The notes beneath the pieces are model-generated. The model worked only from the letters and a program-made list of their open reading frames with translations, ran no database searches and was not told where the DNA came from. Made by a program: the position numbers and the translations under genes. From assembly GCF_001708965.1 (NCBI RefSeq), contig NZ_LVJW01000003.1:1426001-1490000 (forward strand): 64,000 nucleotides of DNA, given 5' to 3'. Of the stretch, positions 36,187 to 45,456 are shown one piece after another. How positions within the stretch are numbered: position 1 is the first letter of the stretch; every line of letters starts with the position of its first letter. The stretch comes from Candidatus Thiodiazotropha endoloripes. Lineage in GTDB: Bacteria > Pseudomonadota > Gammaproteobacteria > Chromatiales > Chromatiaceae.

Positions 36187-37944
36187 TCACTGTTTTGAAC
36201 CCGCGCTGGAGCGCTTTTTGGGCTTTCTTTTCTTAGGTTTTTTCTTTTCAGACCTGTTGCTTCTTTTGGCTGGTTTTTCCGCTTTTGCAAGGCGGGAAAT
36301 CTTCAGGCGTTGCCCACAGACCCAGGCCTTTCTGAGATCCTGAAAGATCTCATGGGGCATACCGACCGGTAGATCGACCAGGCTGAAATCGTTTTGAATA
36401 TCGATATGACCAATATGCTCCGCGTCAAGACCCGCCTCATTGGCAATTGCGCCAACAATATTGCCAGGCTTTACATCGTGATCATGGCCCACTTCGATGC
36501 GAAAGCGTTCCATACCTGAAGGCGCGGCGGAGCTGGTAACGTGACTTTTTTGATCACTTCGCACCCGTTTGCTGTTTCTCTCTCTGGAAGGCTCACTGTT
36601 TTTGGGTCTGCTTTTTTCGGCTTGAAGCAGTAAAGGTTTGTCGCCAAGTGACATTTTAGCCAGAGCCGCAGCAATATCGATAGCCGGTACATCGTGCTCC
36701 TGTTGGTACTGTTCCAACAGGCCCTGCATAAAATCGAGCTCTTCAGATGCCAGGGTATCGCTGATTCGCTGCTTGAATGCTGCGATCCGTTGATTGTTGA
36801 CGGTTTCGGTACTGGGCAGAGTCAATTGTTCGATTTTTTGCCGGGTCGACTTCTCGATCGTGCCCAACATACGCCTCTCCCGGGGGGCAACAAACAGAAT
36901 TGCGTCACCGGTTCTACCGGCACGTCCGGTTCGTCCAATACGATGTACATAGGACTCGGCATCGTATGGGATATCGAAGTTGATGACATGGCTGATCCGC
37001 TCTACATCCAGACCTCGGGCAGCGACATCGGTTGCTACCAGAATATCGAGTGCGCCTCGTTTCAGTCGTTCAACCATCTGTTCCCGCTGCTTTTGCACCA
37101 TGTCACCATTCAATGCAGCGGCACTATAGCCTCTCGCAGAGAGTCTTTCAGCCAGCTCGGTGGTGGCCGTCTTGGTACGAACAAAGATGATAATGGCGTC
37201 AAACGGTTCGACTTCAAGAATCCTGGTCAAGGCATCCAGCTTATGCAGTCCTTTGACCAGCCAGTAACGCTGCCTGATGGTTTCAGCGGTGGCCGTTTTG
37301 CTTTTAATAGCAATTTCATGGGGTTGATTGAGATGACGCCTAGCAATATGGCGTATCTCTTTCGGCATGGTGGCGGAGAAGAGAGCGATCTGCCTCTCCG
37401 GATTGGTCTGCTCGAGTATCCACTCCACATCATCGATAAAGCCCATGCGCAACATCTCATCAGCTTCATCCAGTACCAGGGTCTGAATATTATCCAGTTT
37501 GAGTGTGCCTTTGCGCATATGGTCCATGACCCGGCCGGGTGTTCCGACGACCACATGAACACCCCGTTTCAATTGGCGGATCTGGCCGCCATAATCCTGA
37601 CCGCCGTAGATTGGCAGGACATGAAAATCCTGCATCTGCGACGCATAGCGCTGAAATGCCTCGGCAACCTGGATGGCCAGTTCCCGGGTTGGGGTCAGCA
37701 CCATAACCTGAACATGGCGCTGTTTCAGGTTCAGGCGAGCCAGCAGTGGCAGGGCAAAGGCGGCGGTTTTACCGGTCCCTGTAGGTGCATGTCCCAGCAA
37801 ATCGTCCCCGGCCAGCAAATATGGGATGGTTTGCGCCTGGATCGGGGAGGGGGTTTCATAGCCTACTTTATCCAGTGCACTGAGAAGCTGTTTGGGCAGA
37901 TCAAACTCATTGAAGCTGGTGGCTGCGGGATCTTCGTGGGACAT
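36187..37944 (-). CDS. deaD: DEAD-box ATP-dependent RNA helicase
   Basis: 585 residues. The Q motif (FNEFDLPKQLLSALDKVGYE) is followed by motif I (APTGTGKT), PTRELA, TPGR, the DEAD box in VLDEADEML, SAT, VATDVAARGLD and HRIGRTGRAGRTG. The C-terminal part (about 465-540) is a DbpA-type RNA-binding domain (VGHDHDVKPGNIVGAIANEA). A very basic Lys/Arg/Ser tail ends the protein. DeaD/CsdA unwinds structured RNA in ribosome assembly and cold adaptation. Confidence 0.95.
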   Translation of the reverse strand: MSHEDPAATSFNEFDLPKQLLSALDKVGYETPSPIQAQTIPYLLAGDDLLGHAPTGTGKTAAFALPLLARLNLKQRHVQVMVLTPTRELAIQVAEAFQRYASQMQDFHVLPIYGGQDYGGQIRQLKRGVHVVVGTPGRVMDHMRKGTLKLDNIQTLVLDEADEMLRMGFIDDVEWILEQTNPERQIALFSATMPKEIRHIARRHLNQPHEIAIKSKTATAETIRQRYWLVKGLHKLDALTRILEVEPFDAIIIFVRTKTATTELAERLSARGYSAAALNGDMVQKQREQMVERLKRGALDILVATDVAARGLDVERISHVINFDIPYDAESYVHRIGRTGRAGRTGDAILFVAPRERRMLGTIEKSTRQKIEQLTLPSTETVNNQRIAAFKQRISDTLASEELDFMQGLLEQYQQEHDVPAIDIAAALAKMSLGDKPLLLQAEKSRPKNSEPSRERNSKRVRSDQKSHVTSSAAPSGMERFRIEVGHDHDVKPGNIVGAIANEAGLDAEHIGHIDIQNDFSLVDLPVGMPHEIFQDLRKAWVCGQRLKISRLAKAEKPAKRSNRSEKKKPKKRKPKKRSSAGSKQ

Positions 37945-38088
37945 TAAGGATTCCTGGTGGGAGCAGATGAAGCGGCCATAGGCATGGCCGGGCCGTGAAG
38001 TATAATGGTCTGTTTACTGATTACAATAGCCAATATTACAGTCAGTATGCACTTTTATTAACAAGGCGCGTTTAATTCCGGAGCTAAA

Positions 38089-38544
38089 ATGTCATTGCAG
38101 AGGATCTGGGTCGATGCCGATGCCTGCCCAAAACCGATAAAAGAGATTCTGTTTCGCGCCTCTGACAGGGTCCGTATTCCTGTTGTACTGGTCGCCAATC
38201 AGGCATTACAGGTTCCCCCTTCAGAACTGATCCGCTCAGTGCAGGTCTCGGCTGGTTTTGATGTGGCGGACGACTACATTGTGCAACAGGCACAACCTGG
38301 GGAATTGGTGATTACCGCCGATATACCCTTGGCTGCGGACGTCATCGAGAAGGGCTGTTTTGTTCTGACTCCCCGGGGTGAGCGCTATACGGCTGATAAT
38401 ATCCGTCAGCGTCTGGCGATGCGGGACTTCCTGGATACCATGCGGGGTAGTGGTGTGGATACTGGGGGACCGGCAGCGTTCAGTCATTCAGATCGCCAGG
38501 CTTTCGCCAACCAGCTCGACCGACTGCTTGCCAGGGCTGGTTGA
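38089..38544 (+). CDS. yaiI: YaiI/YqxD family (UPF0178) protein
   Basis: 151 residues, the full family length. It opens with [15 protein letters not shown] and contains VTADIPLA-like [16 protein letters not shown] and [12 protein letters not shown]; the C-terminus has the [19 protein letters not shown] segment. The acidic residues and fold resemble PIN-like nucleases, but the biochemical role is not established. A single gene. Confidence 0.93.
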   Translation: MSLQRIWVDADACPKPIKEILFRASDRVRIPVVLVANQALQVPPSELIRSVQVSAGFDVADDYIVQQAQPGELVITADIPLAADVIEKGCFVLTPRGERYTADNIRQRLAMRDFLDTMRGSGVDTGGPAAFSHSDRQAFANQLDRLLARAG

Positions 38545-38629
38545 CAGACCCTGATCCAGGAGCAAATAGATTACAGTGAGTCTCGGTCAACCAGCGCAGA
38601 CAGTAGACCTTTTGCCGGGCGGGTGACGA

Positions 38630-38926
38630 CTACTTGAATAGATCCTCAGCGGCCTGGCGCAAAGAATCTTCTGATCGGTTTGCTTTTTCTGACAGTGGTA
38701 CCAGTGTTGGCTCAAACAACTCGCAGAAATTGGCTTTCTCTTTATCCAGCACCCGTTCAACACTGGGTTCTTCACATTGATTGGGACGGCTGGGGGCATA
38801 CCAACGGCAGTTACGGCAAACCCGAGTCGGTTTGCCACAGGAGAGACAGCCGGCCTCGCGGCCAAAATCGGCTGTCTGCAATTCATGGCCACAATGCCAA
38901 CATTTACCTTTTATAAGGTTGTTCAC
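38630..38926 (-). CDS. zinc-ribbon protein in Sco/CtaA cluster
   Basis: 98 residues, GTG start 2 nt after the Sco gene. Cysteine pairs CWHC, CLSC and CRNC at the N-terminus form a probable zinc ribbon, with CE and FCELF further on. I do not recognise a named family. Its tight coupling to sco and ctaA suggests a link to oxidase or copper handling, but that is only neighbourhood. Confidence 0.75.
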   Translation of the reverse strand: MNNLIKGKCWHCGHELQTADFGREAGCLSCGKPTRVCRNCRWYAPSRPNQCEEPSVERVLDKEKANFCELFEPTLVPLSEKANRSEDSLRQAAEDLFK

Positions 38927-38928
38927 AG

Positions 38929-39594
38929 CTATTTTCCCAATCTGGCATGGTCAGTGATGCTGAGAAAATCATTGGCCATTTTCTGTGGATCATGGGGCGG
39001 GCTGAAATAGGCATGGTATTGGCCCTGCGGATCGACAAGAATGATTGAGGCAGAGTGATCCATCACATAGCCCATAGCACTGTCCTCAGTTTCAACCCGT
39101 TGATAGAGAATGCCCAATGGTTTGGTCAGTTTCTCAAGCGCCGGTTCCGGGCCGGTGGCACCGAGGAATTCCGGATTGAAATAGGTGACATACTCAGCAA
39201 GTCGTTCCAGCGAGTCTCTTTGTGGATCCACGGAAACGAATGTGATTTTGTAGGGATCAGTTTGCTGTTCCCTTTTCAGCAGGTCATTCATTTCACTGAA
39301 CAGAGACATGGTGGTAGGACAGATATCGGGACAGTAGGTATAGCCAAAACTCATGAAGGTCCATTGTCCGAGCAGACTCTGATTGTCGAATGTCTCGCCA
39401 TGGTGGTTGGAGAGGGAGAATGGTTTCAGGGAACGTAATTCCGGAAGCAGGGTTGCCTGTTCGGTTGCCAAGGGTTGGATTGATTCTTCAGTCTTGGATC
39501 CTTGCAGGTAGGACCAAACCAGCAATCCACCGAGTAAGGCAGAGATTCCAAGCAATGCAGTTATCCCCAGGCGAGGGGTGGCGTTTTCCGACAT
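38929..39594 (-). CDS. SCO1/SenC family copper chaperone
   Basis: 221 residues. An N-terminal membrane anchor (about 12-31) precedes a thioredoxin-like domain with the copper-binding CPDIC pair (FGYTYCPDICP) and the distal His in YVMDHSASI. Sco proteins deliver copper to, or reduce, the CuA site of cytochrome c oxidase in the periplasm. It lies 3 nt after ctaA, an oxidase-assembly pair. Confidence 0.94.
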   Translation of the reverse strand: MSENATPRLGITALLGISALLGGLLVWSYLQGSKTEESIQPLATEQATLLPELRSLKPFSLSNHHGETFDNQSLLGQWTFMSFGYTYCPDICPTTMSLFSEMNDLLKREQQTDPYKITFVSVDPQRDSLERLAEYVTYFNPEFLGATGPEPALEKLTKPLGILYQRVETEDSAMGYVMDHSASIILVDPQGQYHAYFSPPHDPQKMANDFLSITDHARLGK

Positions 39595-39597
39595 GTG

Positions 39598-40605
39598 CTA
39601 TTCCCGTTGTCTCGACACCCAGATCAGTGTCACCAAAATCAATAACAGAATGGCTGCGCCACCATTGTGAGCAACTGCAACATTCAGCGGTAAATGACCT
39701 ACTACATTGGTGATACCAAGGCCAATTTGCAATATGAGGATTAATGTAAGCAGATATCCGATGCTTTGCAATGAACGCGCTGAGCTCTTCCTTATCAACC
39801 AGTAGGTTAATATACCCAGAGTAATTAGGGTTATTAGGGCGCCCACTCTATGAGTGACATGTATGGCCGTACGGGCTTCGGTTTCCAGCACGCCGAATTC
39901 ATAGTTGATACCCAGCCCGCGCCAGATCACAAACGCCTCTTTGAAATCCATATCAGGCCACCATTGCCCGGCATAACAGGTTGGAAAATCGGTACATCCC
40001 AGCGCGGCATAGTTGCTGCTGGTCCAGCCACCCAGCGTGATCTGCATCAACAGTATGAAAAGCGAGAAGTAAATCCATCGCCTGAGAGATCTGCTGGTCT
40101 CCACCGTGTGCAGATGGTCGATGGGTCGCACTCTTAGCAACAGTAACCAGAGCAGGGCAAGGGTGGCAAAGCCACCCAGCAGATGAGCCGTCACGATGGC
40201 TGGTTTGACCAGCAGAGTTACAGTCCACATCCCCAGCAGGGCCTGAAATATTACCAGCAACAACAGTACGCCAGGGAGTATTACAGGCTGACGGGCGATT
40301 GCCCGGTTTGTCCAGGCGAGTATCGCGAGGAGCAAAATGAATAGACCCAGGGTGCCCGCCATATACCGATGGATCATCTCTTTCCAGGCTTTGGATTGAT
40401 CGAACGCCTGATCGGTTGAGACCACCTCAGCCGATTCACTGGGAACGATGAGTTGCCCGTAGCATCCTGGCCAGTCCGGACAACCAAGACCGGCATCCGA
40501 GAGCCGCACATAGGCACCAAGCAGTATGACGCAAAACGCCAGCAGACAGGTCATCAGGACTAGACGATATTGAACTCGAAACAGCAAGGCCGGGTCTTTC
40601 CGCAT
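39598..40605 (-). CDS. ctaA: haem A synthase (COX15/CtaA)
   Basis: 335 residues with about eight membrane helices. The conserved haem-ligand histidines appear as HRYMAGTLG, HLLGGFATLA, HVTHRVGAL and VAHNGGAAI; LSDAGLGCPDWPGCYG marks the N-terminal family motif. It oxidises the C8 methyl of haem O to make haem A for aa3-type oxidases. It is co-transcribed with sco; cyoE, which supplies haem O, is at the right end of the window. Confidence 0.95.
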   Translation of the reverse strand: MRKDPALLFRVQYRLVLMTCLLAFCVILLGAYVRLSDAGLGCPDWPGCYGQLIVPSESAEVVSTDQAFDQSKAWKEMIHRYMAGTLGLFILLLAILAWTNRAIARQPVILPGVLLLLVIFQALLGMWTVTLLVKPAIVTAHLLGGFATLALLWLLLLRVRPIDHLHTVETSRSLRRWIYFSLFILLMQITLGGWTSSNYAALGCTDFPTCYAGQWWPDMDFKEAFVIWRGLGINYEFGVLETEARTAIHVTHRVGALITLITLGILTYWLIRKSSARSLQSIGYLLTLILILQIGLGITNVVGHLPLNVAVAHNGGAAILLLILVTLIWVSRQRE

Positions 40606-41040
40606 GGTCTCCTCAACGCAATGGGTGAGACGGCTGCTCGCATCCTGAATGAGATGGGGAAATAATTTTCATTCCCACTGCAGCTTATTATAATGGTGCC
40701 AGCCTAATATGAGTGCTGAACGTGAGTCAAATCAACGGCAAGCTTGTTTTGTTCTCTCTGTTCACCGGTGAATTGGTGGATTTCGCCTAGGTGATGTTTG
40801 AAGCTCCTAACATTTTGATTATTATAAAGACCAAATGCATTGTACCTGTCGGCAGGCAAACAGAGTGCAAACAAAAAAAGGTAGCAGGGCGTTCACATTG
40901 GGATTCTTCTTCAAGGGTACTCTGATATGGTGGAAGTAGGTGCCGGTTGAGCCTCTTGGCGCCGACTTACCAATCGTGTACAGATTACTGTTTTCTTTTA
41001 CCGGGCTTAACCTCTCAATCCTAACTGGAGATTATTCGCG
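40606..41040. other. intergenic between divergent ctaA and oxidase-like gene
   Basis: 435 bp that should hold promoters for both directions. I see no clear operator, RNA or gene. Confidence 0.4.
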
Positions 41041-42411
41041 TTGATTCCTTCCGAATGTGAGGATTTTGCACTACAGGCAGCGAGTGAGCGCAGACAAAAG
41101 CTGGCACTCAGATGGTTGCAATTGGGTGTATTGGCTCTGGCACTGGCGGGTCTGTTTGCACTGTTGCTGGTCCTTTCCCGGGTTCCTGGAAGTGAAGCCT
41201 TTTTTATCTGGATTGATTTTTTTAAAACCGCCCTGGTGATACACGTAGATCAATCGGTACTGATCTGGTTCCTGGCGATGAGTGCGTTGGTCTGGTGTCT
41301 GACCTCACCGGATGAGAACAGGTTGCGGATTGTTGAATCGGTCGCTTATCTATCAGCACTCAGTGGTGCACTGGGTATAGCCGTCTCCGCTTTTTTAGGC
41401 GATGGCGCTCCATTGATGAATAACTATGTACCGGTTCTACAGCGTCCAGGTTTTTTCCTGATGCTGGGGTTGTTTGGAATCGGCATTACCCTGCAGGCAT
41501 TGATTCGGCTGGGCAACTTTCGTCCGAGACAGTGGTTGGGTAATAGACCTGATATCCCTGGTCTGGCCAGCTGGACTGTATCACTGGCGATCGTAATCTC
41601 CTTACTGGCTCTACTCATTGCTTGGTTTCAGATGCCTGACGAGGTGGAGGGACAGGCCTACTATGAGTATCTGTTTTGGGGGGCAGGACACAGCTTACAG
41701 TTCGCTTATACTCAGTTGGTTATTCTCGCATGGATTCTCCTGGCACGCGCCAGTGGAGTAACACTTCCGGGGAGTTCACGTTGGTATGCGTGGATTTTGA
41801 TGATTGGTGTAGTGCCAGTTTTGTTCACGCCAGTCATCTATATGGTTCATGAAACAGTGAGCCTTGAGTCAAGGTCGGCCTTTACCGATTTGATGAAATA
41901 TGGAGGAGGTCTCGCGGTAATCCCTGCAGGTTTTTTGATACTCAGTGGATTGATTCGTGCCGATCGTTCAAACTCTGAATATAAACCTTTGCGTGCTGCA
42001 CTCTGGATGTCTCTGCTGCTTTTCTTCTCCGGTGGTGCATTGGCACTCTTTATTTCCGGTCTCAATACCATGATCCCGGCCCACTATCATGGATCGATCG
42101 TCGGTGTGACTCTAGCTCTGATGGGGTTGGGATATCTTCTACTGCCCAAGCTGGGCTACCCATTGCCCAAAGGCCGGATGGTTGAGCTGCAACCCTGGAT
42201 CTATGGTATTGGCCAACTGTTGCATATCAGTGGTCTGGCAGCATCCGGCATGATGGGTATTCAGCGCAAAACAGCAGGAACAGCACAGGGCCTGGAGAGT
42301 GTCTGGGCAAAAGCGTCGATGGGGGTTATGGGGATCGGTGGACTACTGGCGGTGATCGGTGGAATCCTCTTCGTGTGGATTATGCTGCGTGCTTTTCTAC
42401 GTGGCAGGTAA
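41041..42411 (+). CDS. haem-copper-oxidase subunit I-like membrane protein
   Basis: 456 residues with about twelve membrane helices. Features recall haem-copper oxidase/NOR subunit I: His in TM2 (LVIHVDQSVLIW), His in the sixth-helix position (FWGAGHSLQFAYTQ), HYH in the tenth-helix position (IPAHYHGSIVGV) and GQLLHISG later. The usual His-His pair of CuB is only one His here (YMVHETVSLE), so the CuB site looks incomplete. No subunit II follows. It diverges from ctaA/sco. It may be an atypical oxidase or a related haem protein; the start is TTG at 41041. Confidence 0.72.
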   Translation: MIPSECEDFALQAASERRQKLALRWLQLGVLALALAGLFALLLVLSRVPGSEAFFIWIDFFKTALVIHVDQSVLIWFLAMSALVWCLTSPDENRLRIVESVAYLSALSGALGIAVSAFLGDGAPLMNNYVPVLQRPGFFLMLGLFGIGITLQALIRLGNFRPRQWLGNRPDIPGLASWTVSLAIVISLLALLIAWFQMPDEVEGQAYYEYLFWGAGHSLQFAYTQLVILAWILLARASGVTLPGSSRWYAWILMIGVVPVLFTPVIYMVHETVSLESRSAFTDLMKYGGGLAVIPAGFLILSGLIRADRSNSEYKPLRAALWMSLLLFFSGGALALFISGLNTMIPAHYHGSIVGVTLALMGLGYLLLPKLGYPLPKGRMVELQPWIYGIGQLLHISGLAASGMMGIQRKTAGTAQGLESVWAKASMGVMGIGGLLAVIGGILFVWIMLRAFLRGR

Positions 42412-42417
42412 GCCAAA

Positions 42418-42825
42418 TTAGTTTCTAACTTCGGTACGCAGGATTGGGAATTTGCTCTTACCAAAGTTGATGATCAGGGTGATCTGTTCCTTCCCATAAA
42501 AGGTATGTTCGATATCGACCGGATGTCTTTTTTCACCATCTGCGAACAGGGCAACAATATACTTCCGATCCAACAGGCGCTGGGATGACGATTGGTTCAG
42601 AATAGTCATAGTCGCCCAGCGTTCACCCAGTTGATTGCTCATGAAAAGACTGCTGATGATTTTGAAATCACCGATTTTTGGCAGCAGATCATCCGCATCG
42701 GTAAATTCGAGGTAGAGTGATCCGGGTATCGGATCATCAAGCGTTAATACTTCATTCTCTGGAATCTCTTCGGCTTGGGTGCCAAGCGACAGCATGAGAA
42801 GAAGCAGTGAGATTAATAGAGGCAT
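42418..42825 (-). CDS. periplasmic hypothetical protein
   Basis: 135 residues with a signal peptide (1-18, ending TQA) and a beta-rich mature part of unknown family. It is convergent with the oxidase-like gene, separated by 6 bp. No cofactor motif is visible. Confidence 0.72.
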   Translation of the reverse strand: MPLLISLLLLMLSLGTQAEEIPENEVLTLDDPIPGSLYLEFTDADDLLPKIGDFKIISSLFMSNQLGERWATMTILNQSSSQRLLDRKYIVALFADGEKRHPVDIEHTFYGKEQITLIINFGKSKFPILRTEVRN

Positions 42826-43330
42826 CGATAACTTCCTTATTTGGCATTGTTTCTATTGTCTGAAATTTGAAATCCTGTCTGTGTTTCAGATCTTGGATTC
42901 AGAGTTTTCAGGTCATTGCAAACCTTGGATTGCTTCATTGTTGAAAACTACTGAATAGTTTCGACTTCGATCTGCCTGAAAGTTTCATAAAATATACAAT
43001 CTCTCCTGATTTTTTAGTTGTTGCTGCTTATTTGTGTGGGTTCTGATGTATAACCCTTCATCTTCTAAGCGGATACTGGGATCCATGATGGTGATTCCCG
43101 GATCCCATCCTTCACAGGGAAGATGGGGATTCTGATCATCAGTGCTGAATTTCTATTATTGAATGGTTGCGCTGATTAGCGTTCATTTGCGGCTATAGAT
43201 AGACTCACTTCCCACAAATATTGTAGTCGATAGCGGGTTTTAGAGTGTACCAGCAGTGAATAAGCCCGGATATTTCACCTTTAACGGGGATGACAAAATG
43301 AAATATCCAGGTGGGAGAGATTGTTGTTTG
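42826..43330. other. intergenic with inverted repeats
   Basis: 505 bp without a gene. GGATATTTCA (43268-43277) and TGAAATATCC (43299-43308) form a perfect 10-bp inverted repeat just downstream of the RTX gene, possibly its terminator. GGGATCC/GGATCCC near 43078-43107 is another pair. Confidence 0.45.
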
Positions 43331-44275
43331 TTACCGGGCCGAAATAGGCTTCAGGATCATACCTGGTCCGACCGGCATGGTGGAAACCTGGTCATCATTA
43401 CCTTGAATGATGCGATCCCAGCCCTTACCCCCATTCAGGTAATCATTGCCATAACCGCCCACCAAACGATCCCAGCCTTTGCCGCCATGGATGATATCGT
43501 TGCCAGATCCACCACGTAAATGGTCATCACCTTTGTTGCCTTGAATTCGGTCATTTCCGCTACCACCATCGATATAGTCGTTGCCTTTACCGCCAGTTAT
43601 GAGGTCATTGCCCCACTGGCCGTAAATGGTATCACTGCCTTTGCCACCATGAATGGTATCGTTGCCAAAGCCGCCAAAGATCCGGTCTCTGCCTTTGTTC
43701 CCCTGGATATTGTCATTGCCGCAACCGCCATCGATGGTGTCGTTACCTTTGCCGCCACTGATCGAGTCATTGCCACAACCGCCTTTGATGGTGTCGTTGC
43801 CTTTACCACCGACAATACGATCATTGCCACAGCCACCATAGAGTTTGTCGCTGCCTTTACCGCCATTGATGTAATCGTTGCCACCACCACCATAAATTTT
43901 ATCGTTGCCTTTACCGCCAATCAGCTTGTCATCGCCACAGCTGCCGTAAATTGTGTCATTTCCCTTACCTCCATCGATTGTGATGCTGGTTTTTGGTCCA
44001 TAGAGCTGGTATCCGGACATGGTAATGGTGTCATTGCCCCTGCCGCCTTTGATGACCAGGTTTTTCGCCTGTTCAGCGGTAAAATTGTAATCTTTACCAT
44101 TGACGTTGACTTTAACCGAACCATCCATATTCTGGTGGACATGGATTTTGTCGTTACCACCTCTGGCATCCAGTACAACTTTACCGGTATTGAATTTCAT
44201 GCCGAAGGGACCATTCCGGTTCCCCATATCGACTCTGGTGGAGTTTCGATCGATTATCTTACTGAAAAAGCCCAT
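43331..44275 (-). CDS. RTX (GGxGxD) calcium-binding repeat protein
   Basis: 314 residues. After an N-terminal part of about 90 residues, roughly 22 nonapeptide units of the GGxGNDxIx type fill the rest of the protein and would form calcium-bound parallel beta rolls. Units alternate GGKGND and GG[C/G/F/S/Y]GND, an 18-residue higher-order repeat. Four units carry Cys (GSCGDD and three GGCGND), which is rare in RTX proteins. There is no signal peptide; type I secretion is usual for the family, but no ABC transporter is nearby and the C-terminus is not a clear secretion signal. Confidence 0.9.
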   Translation of the reverse strand: MGFFSKIIDRNSTRVDMGNRNGPFGMKFNTGKVVLDARGGNDKIHVHQNMDGSVKVNVNGKDYNFTAEQAKNLVIKGGRGNDTITMSGYQLYGPKTSITIDGGKGNDTIYGSCGDDKLIGGKGNDKIYGGGGNDYINGGKGSDKLYGGCGNDRIVGGKGNDTIKGGCGNDSISGGKGNDTIDGGCGNDNIQGNKGRDRIFGGFGNDTIHGGKGSDTIYGQWGNDLITGGKGNDYIDGGSGNDRIQGNKGDDHLRGGSGNDIIHGGKGWDRLVGGYGNDYLNGGKGWDRIIQGNDDQVSTMPVGPGMILKPISAR

Positions 44276-45052
44276 GTGTTACTCCTTGATGTGTTATTGG
44301 ATTACTGATCCCTGAATGAAGATTGAGCTTGCCTGAATCAATTAAACTATTTATCAATAAGGATCTGTAGATGGGAATCCCCCTAGCTAGGGTTATCCTG
44401 TATAACTGAATAATTACAACAGGTTAGTAAATATAAGAATCCGCGTGTAGGCGCGGATTCAAAGGGGAAGGACGAGAGACAGGTCAGATAAGCTACTTGT
44501 TTCAGGATGTTGGTGATGACAACCTGTTAATTCATCTGGACTTTGAGTATCTGAATGATCTCTTCTGGCGAACTGTTTTCAATGAGTATTCCAAGTTTCT
44601 GAGCATCATTGGCGTAGTTCTCTATTTTTATTCGTCGCTGATTCCTCCCGTGCGGCTGTTGCTGCTCGTTGTAGATTTCGTTTGATTGGTGTTTTGGTGA
44701 AATCTGGTGGAACAATGAATCATGGCTGACCTCCCTGATCGGTTTAGTTCTCCGTTTTTAGATTCCAACAACCCCTTGATGTAACAAGATGGGGATTACC
44801 CTAGCGTTGACTGGACCGATGGTAGGTACCCTGAAGATCAAATGAAGATAGGTAACCAAGTGATTTTCTATGAAAAATTGCATGTGTAAATGTAAAGGGT
44901 ATGGCAGCAGTTTGGTGCCCCACAATTTAAGAAAATTCGATTTAGCGCATCTCAGAGGCCTATGGTCAGTGTCTGTAAACACGAATTTGATCGGCCCTTA
45001 TTGAGGCAAAATCCGAACATCCTTTTCCCTTAAGTCAAAATTGAGACCTAAA
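44276..45052. other. intergenic with hairpin and weak small frames
   Basis: About 780 bp with no confidently coding frame. A perfect 9-bp stem GAATCCGCG/CGCGGATTC lies at 44437-44460. On the minus strand GGGAGG precedes an ATG at 44724 that opens only 31 Thr/Ser-rich codons, and a TTG-started 62-codon frame spans 44527-44715; neither is convincing. Confidence 0.4.
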
Positions 45053-45426
45053 GTGAAATATCTGAAATCAGTAATTGCCAGCCTATTGGCATTCTCTCCA
45101 TTGATCAACAATGCAGCAGAGCTTGAGATAAATAGACCCAATACCGCAGTAAGCCTGCCAATGGAGGGAGGAAAAGGGGTACTTTCTATACAGTGGATAA
45201 TGATCGATTCAATGTGGTGGTTGCTTTTACTGTGGGATCCGATGAAAAAGAGAAACTCGTCAGGCAGGTAATTCAGATGACTGATGATCAGACGTATCGT
45301 GTCTCCATCGGTGGCTTTGGTAGTGATCAAAAAGCAACAACGATCAAACTGACACGTAAAAACAAGGTCATTCTGGCTCGTGTGGTCTCATGTGCCAGCA
45401 GAGCGGCAATATCAAACTGTCTCTAG
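45053..45426 (+). pseudogene. frameshifted secreted-protein gene
   Basis: The 5' part reads as a signal peptide (VKYLKSVIASLLAFSPLINN, then AAELEINRPN) in one frame. From about 45180 the coding pattern continues in another frame (TFYTVDNDRFNVVVAFTVG to SCASRAAISNCL). Restoring one G in the GGGG run at 45176-45179 would join them into a single exported protein of about 125 residues. It is either a genuine inactivating deletion or a sequencing/assembly error in a homopolymer. No family is recognised. Confidence 0.55.
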
Positions 45427-45456
45427 AGTTGATCAGACCTGGTTGTTGGATGAGGA

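Noticed and set aside
36694-37947. 417-codon plus-strand frame opposite deaD
   Set aside because: Fully antisense to a helicase with all DEAD-box motifs; no domain or initiation signal of its own.
43403-44000. Regular repeat pattern that could suggest a CRISPR array
   Set aside because: The period is 27/54 nt without unique spacers and translates to RTX nonapeptides.
43520-44308. 262-codon plus-strand frame over the RTX gene
   Set aside because: Antisense of the repetitive GGxGND codons stays open by composition; the minus-strand protein has clear RTX motifs.
44497-44715. Two opposing 62-codon frames upstream of the RTX gene
   Set aside because: Neither has a properly spaced ribosome binding site in its own frame; the good GGGAGG belongs to a different frame that stops after 31 codons.
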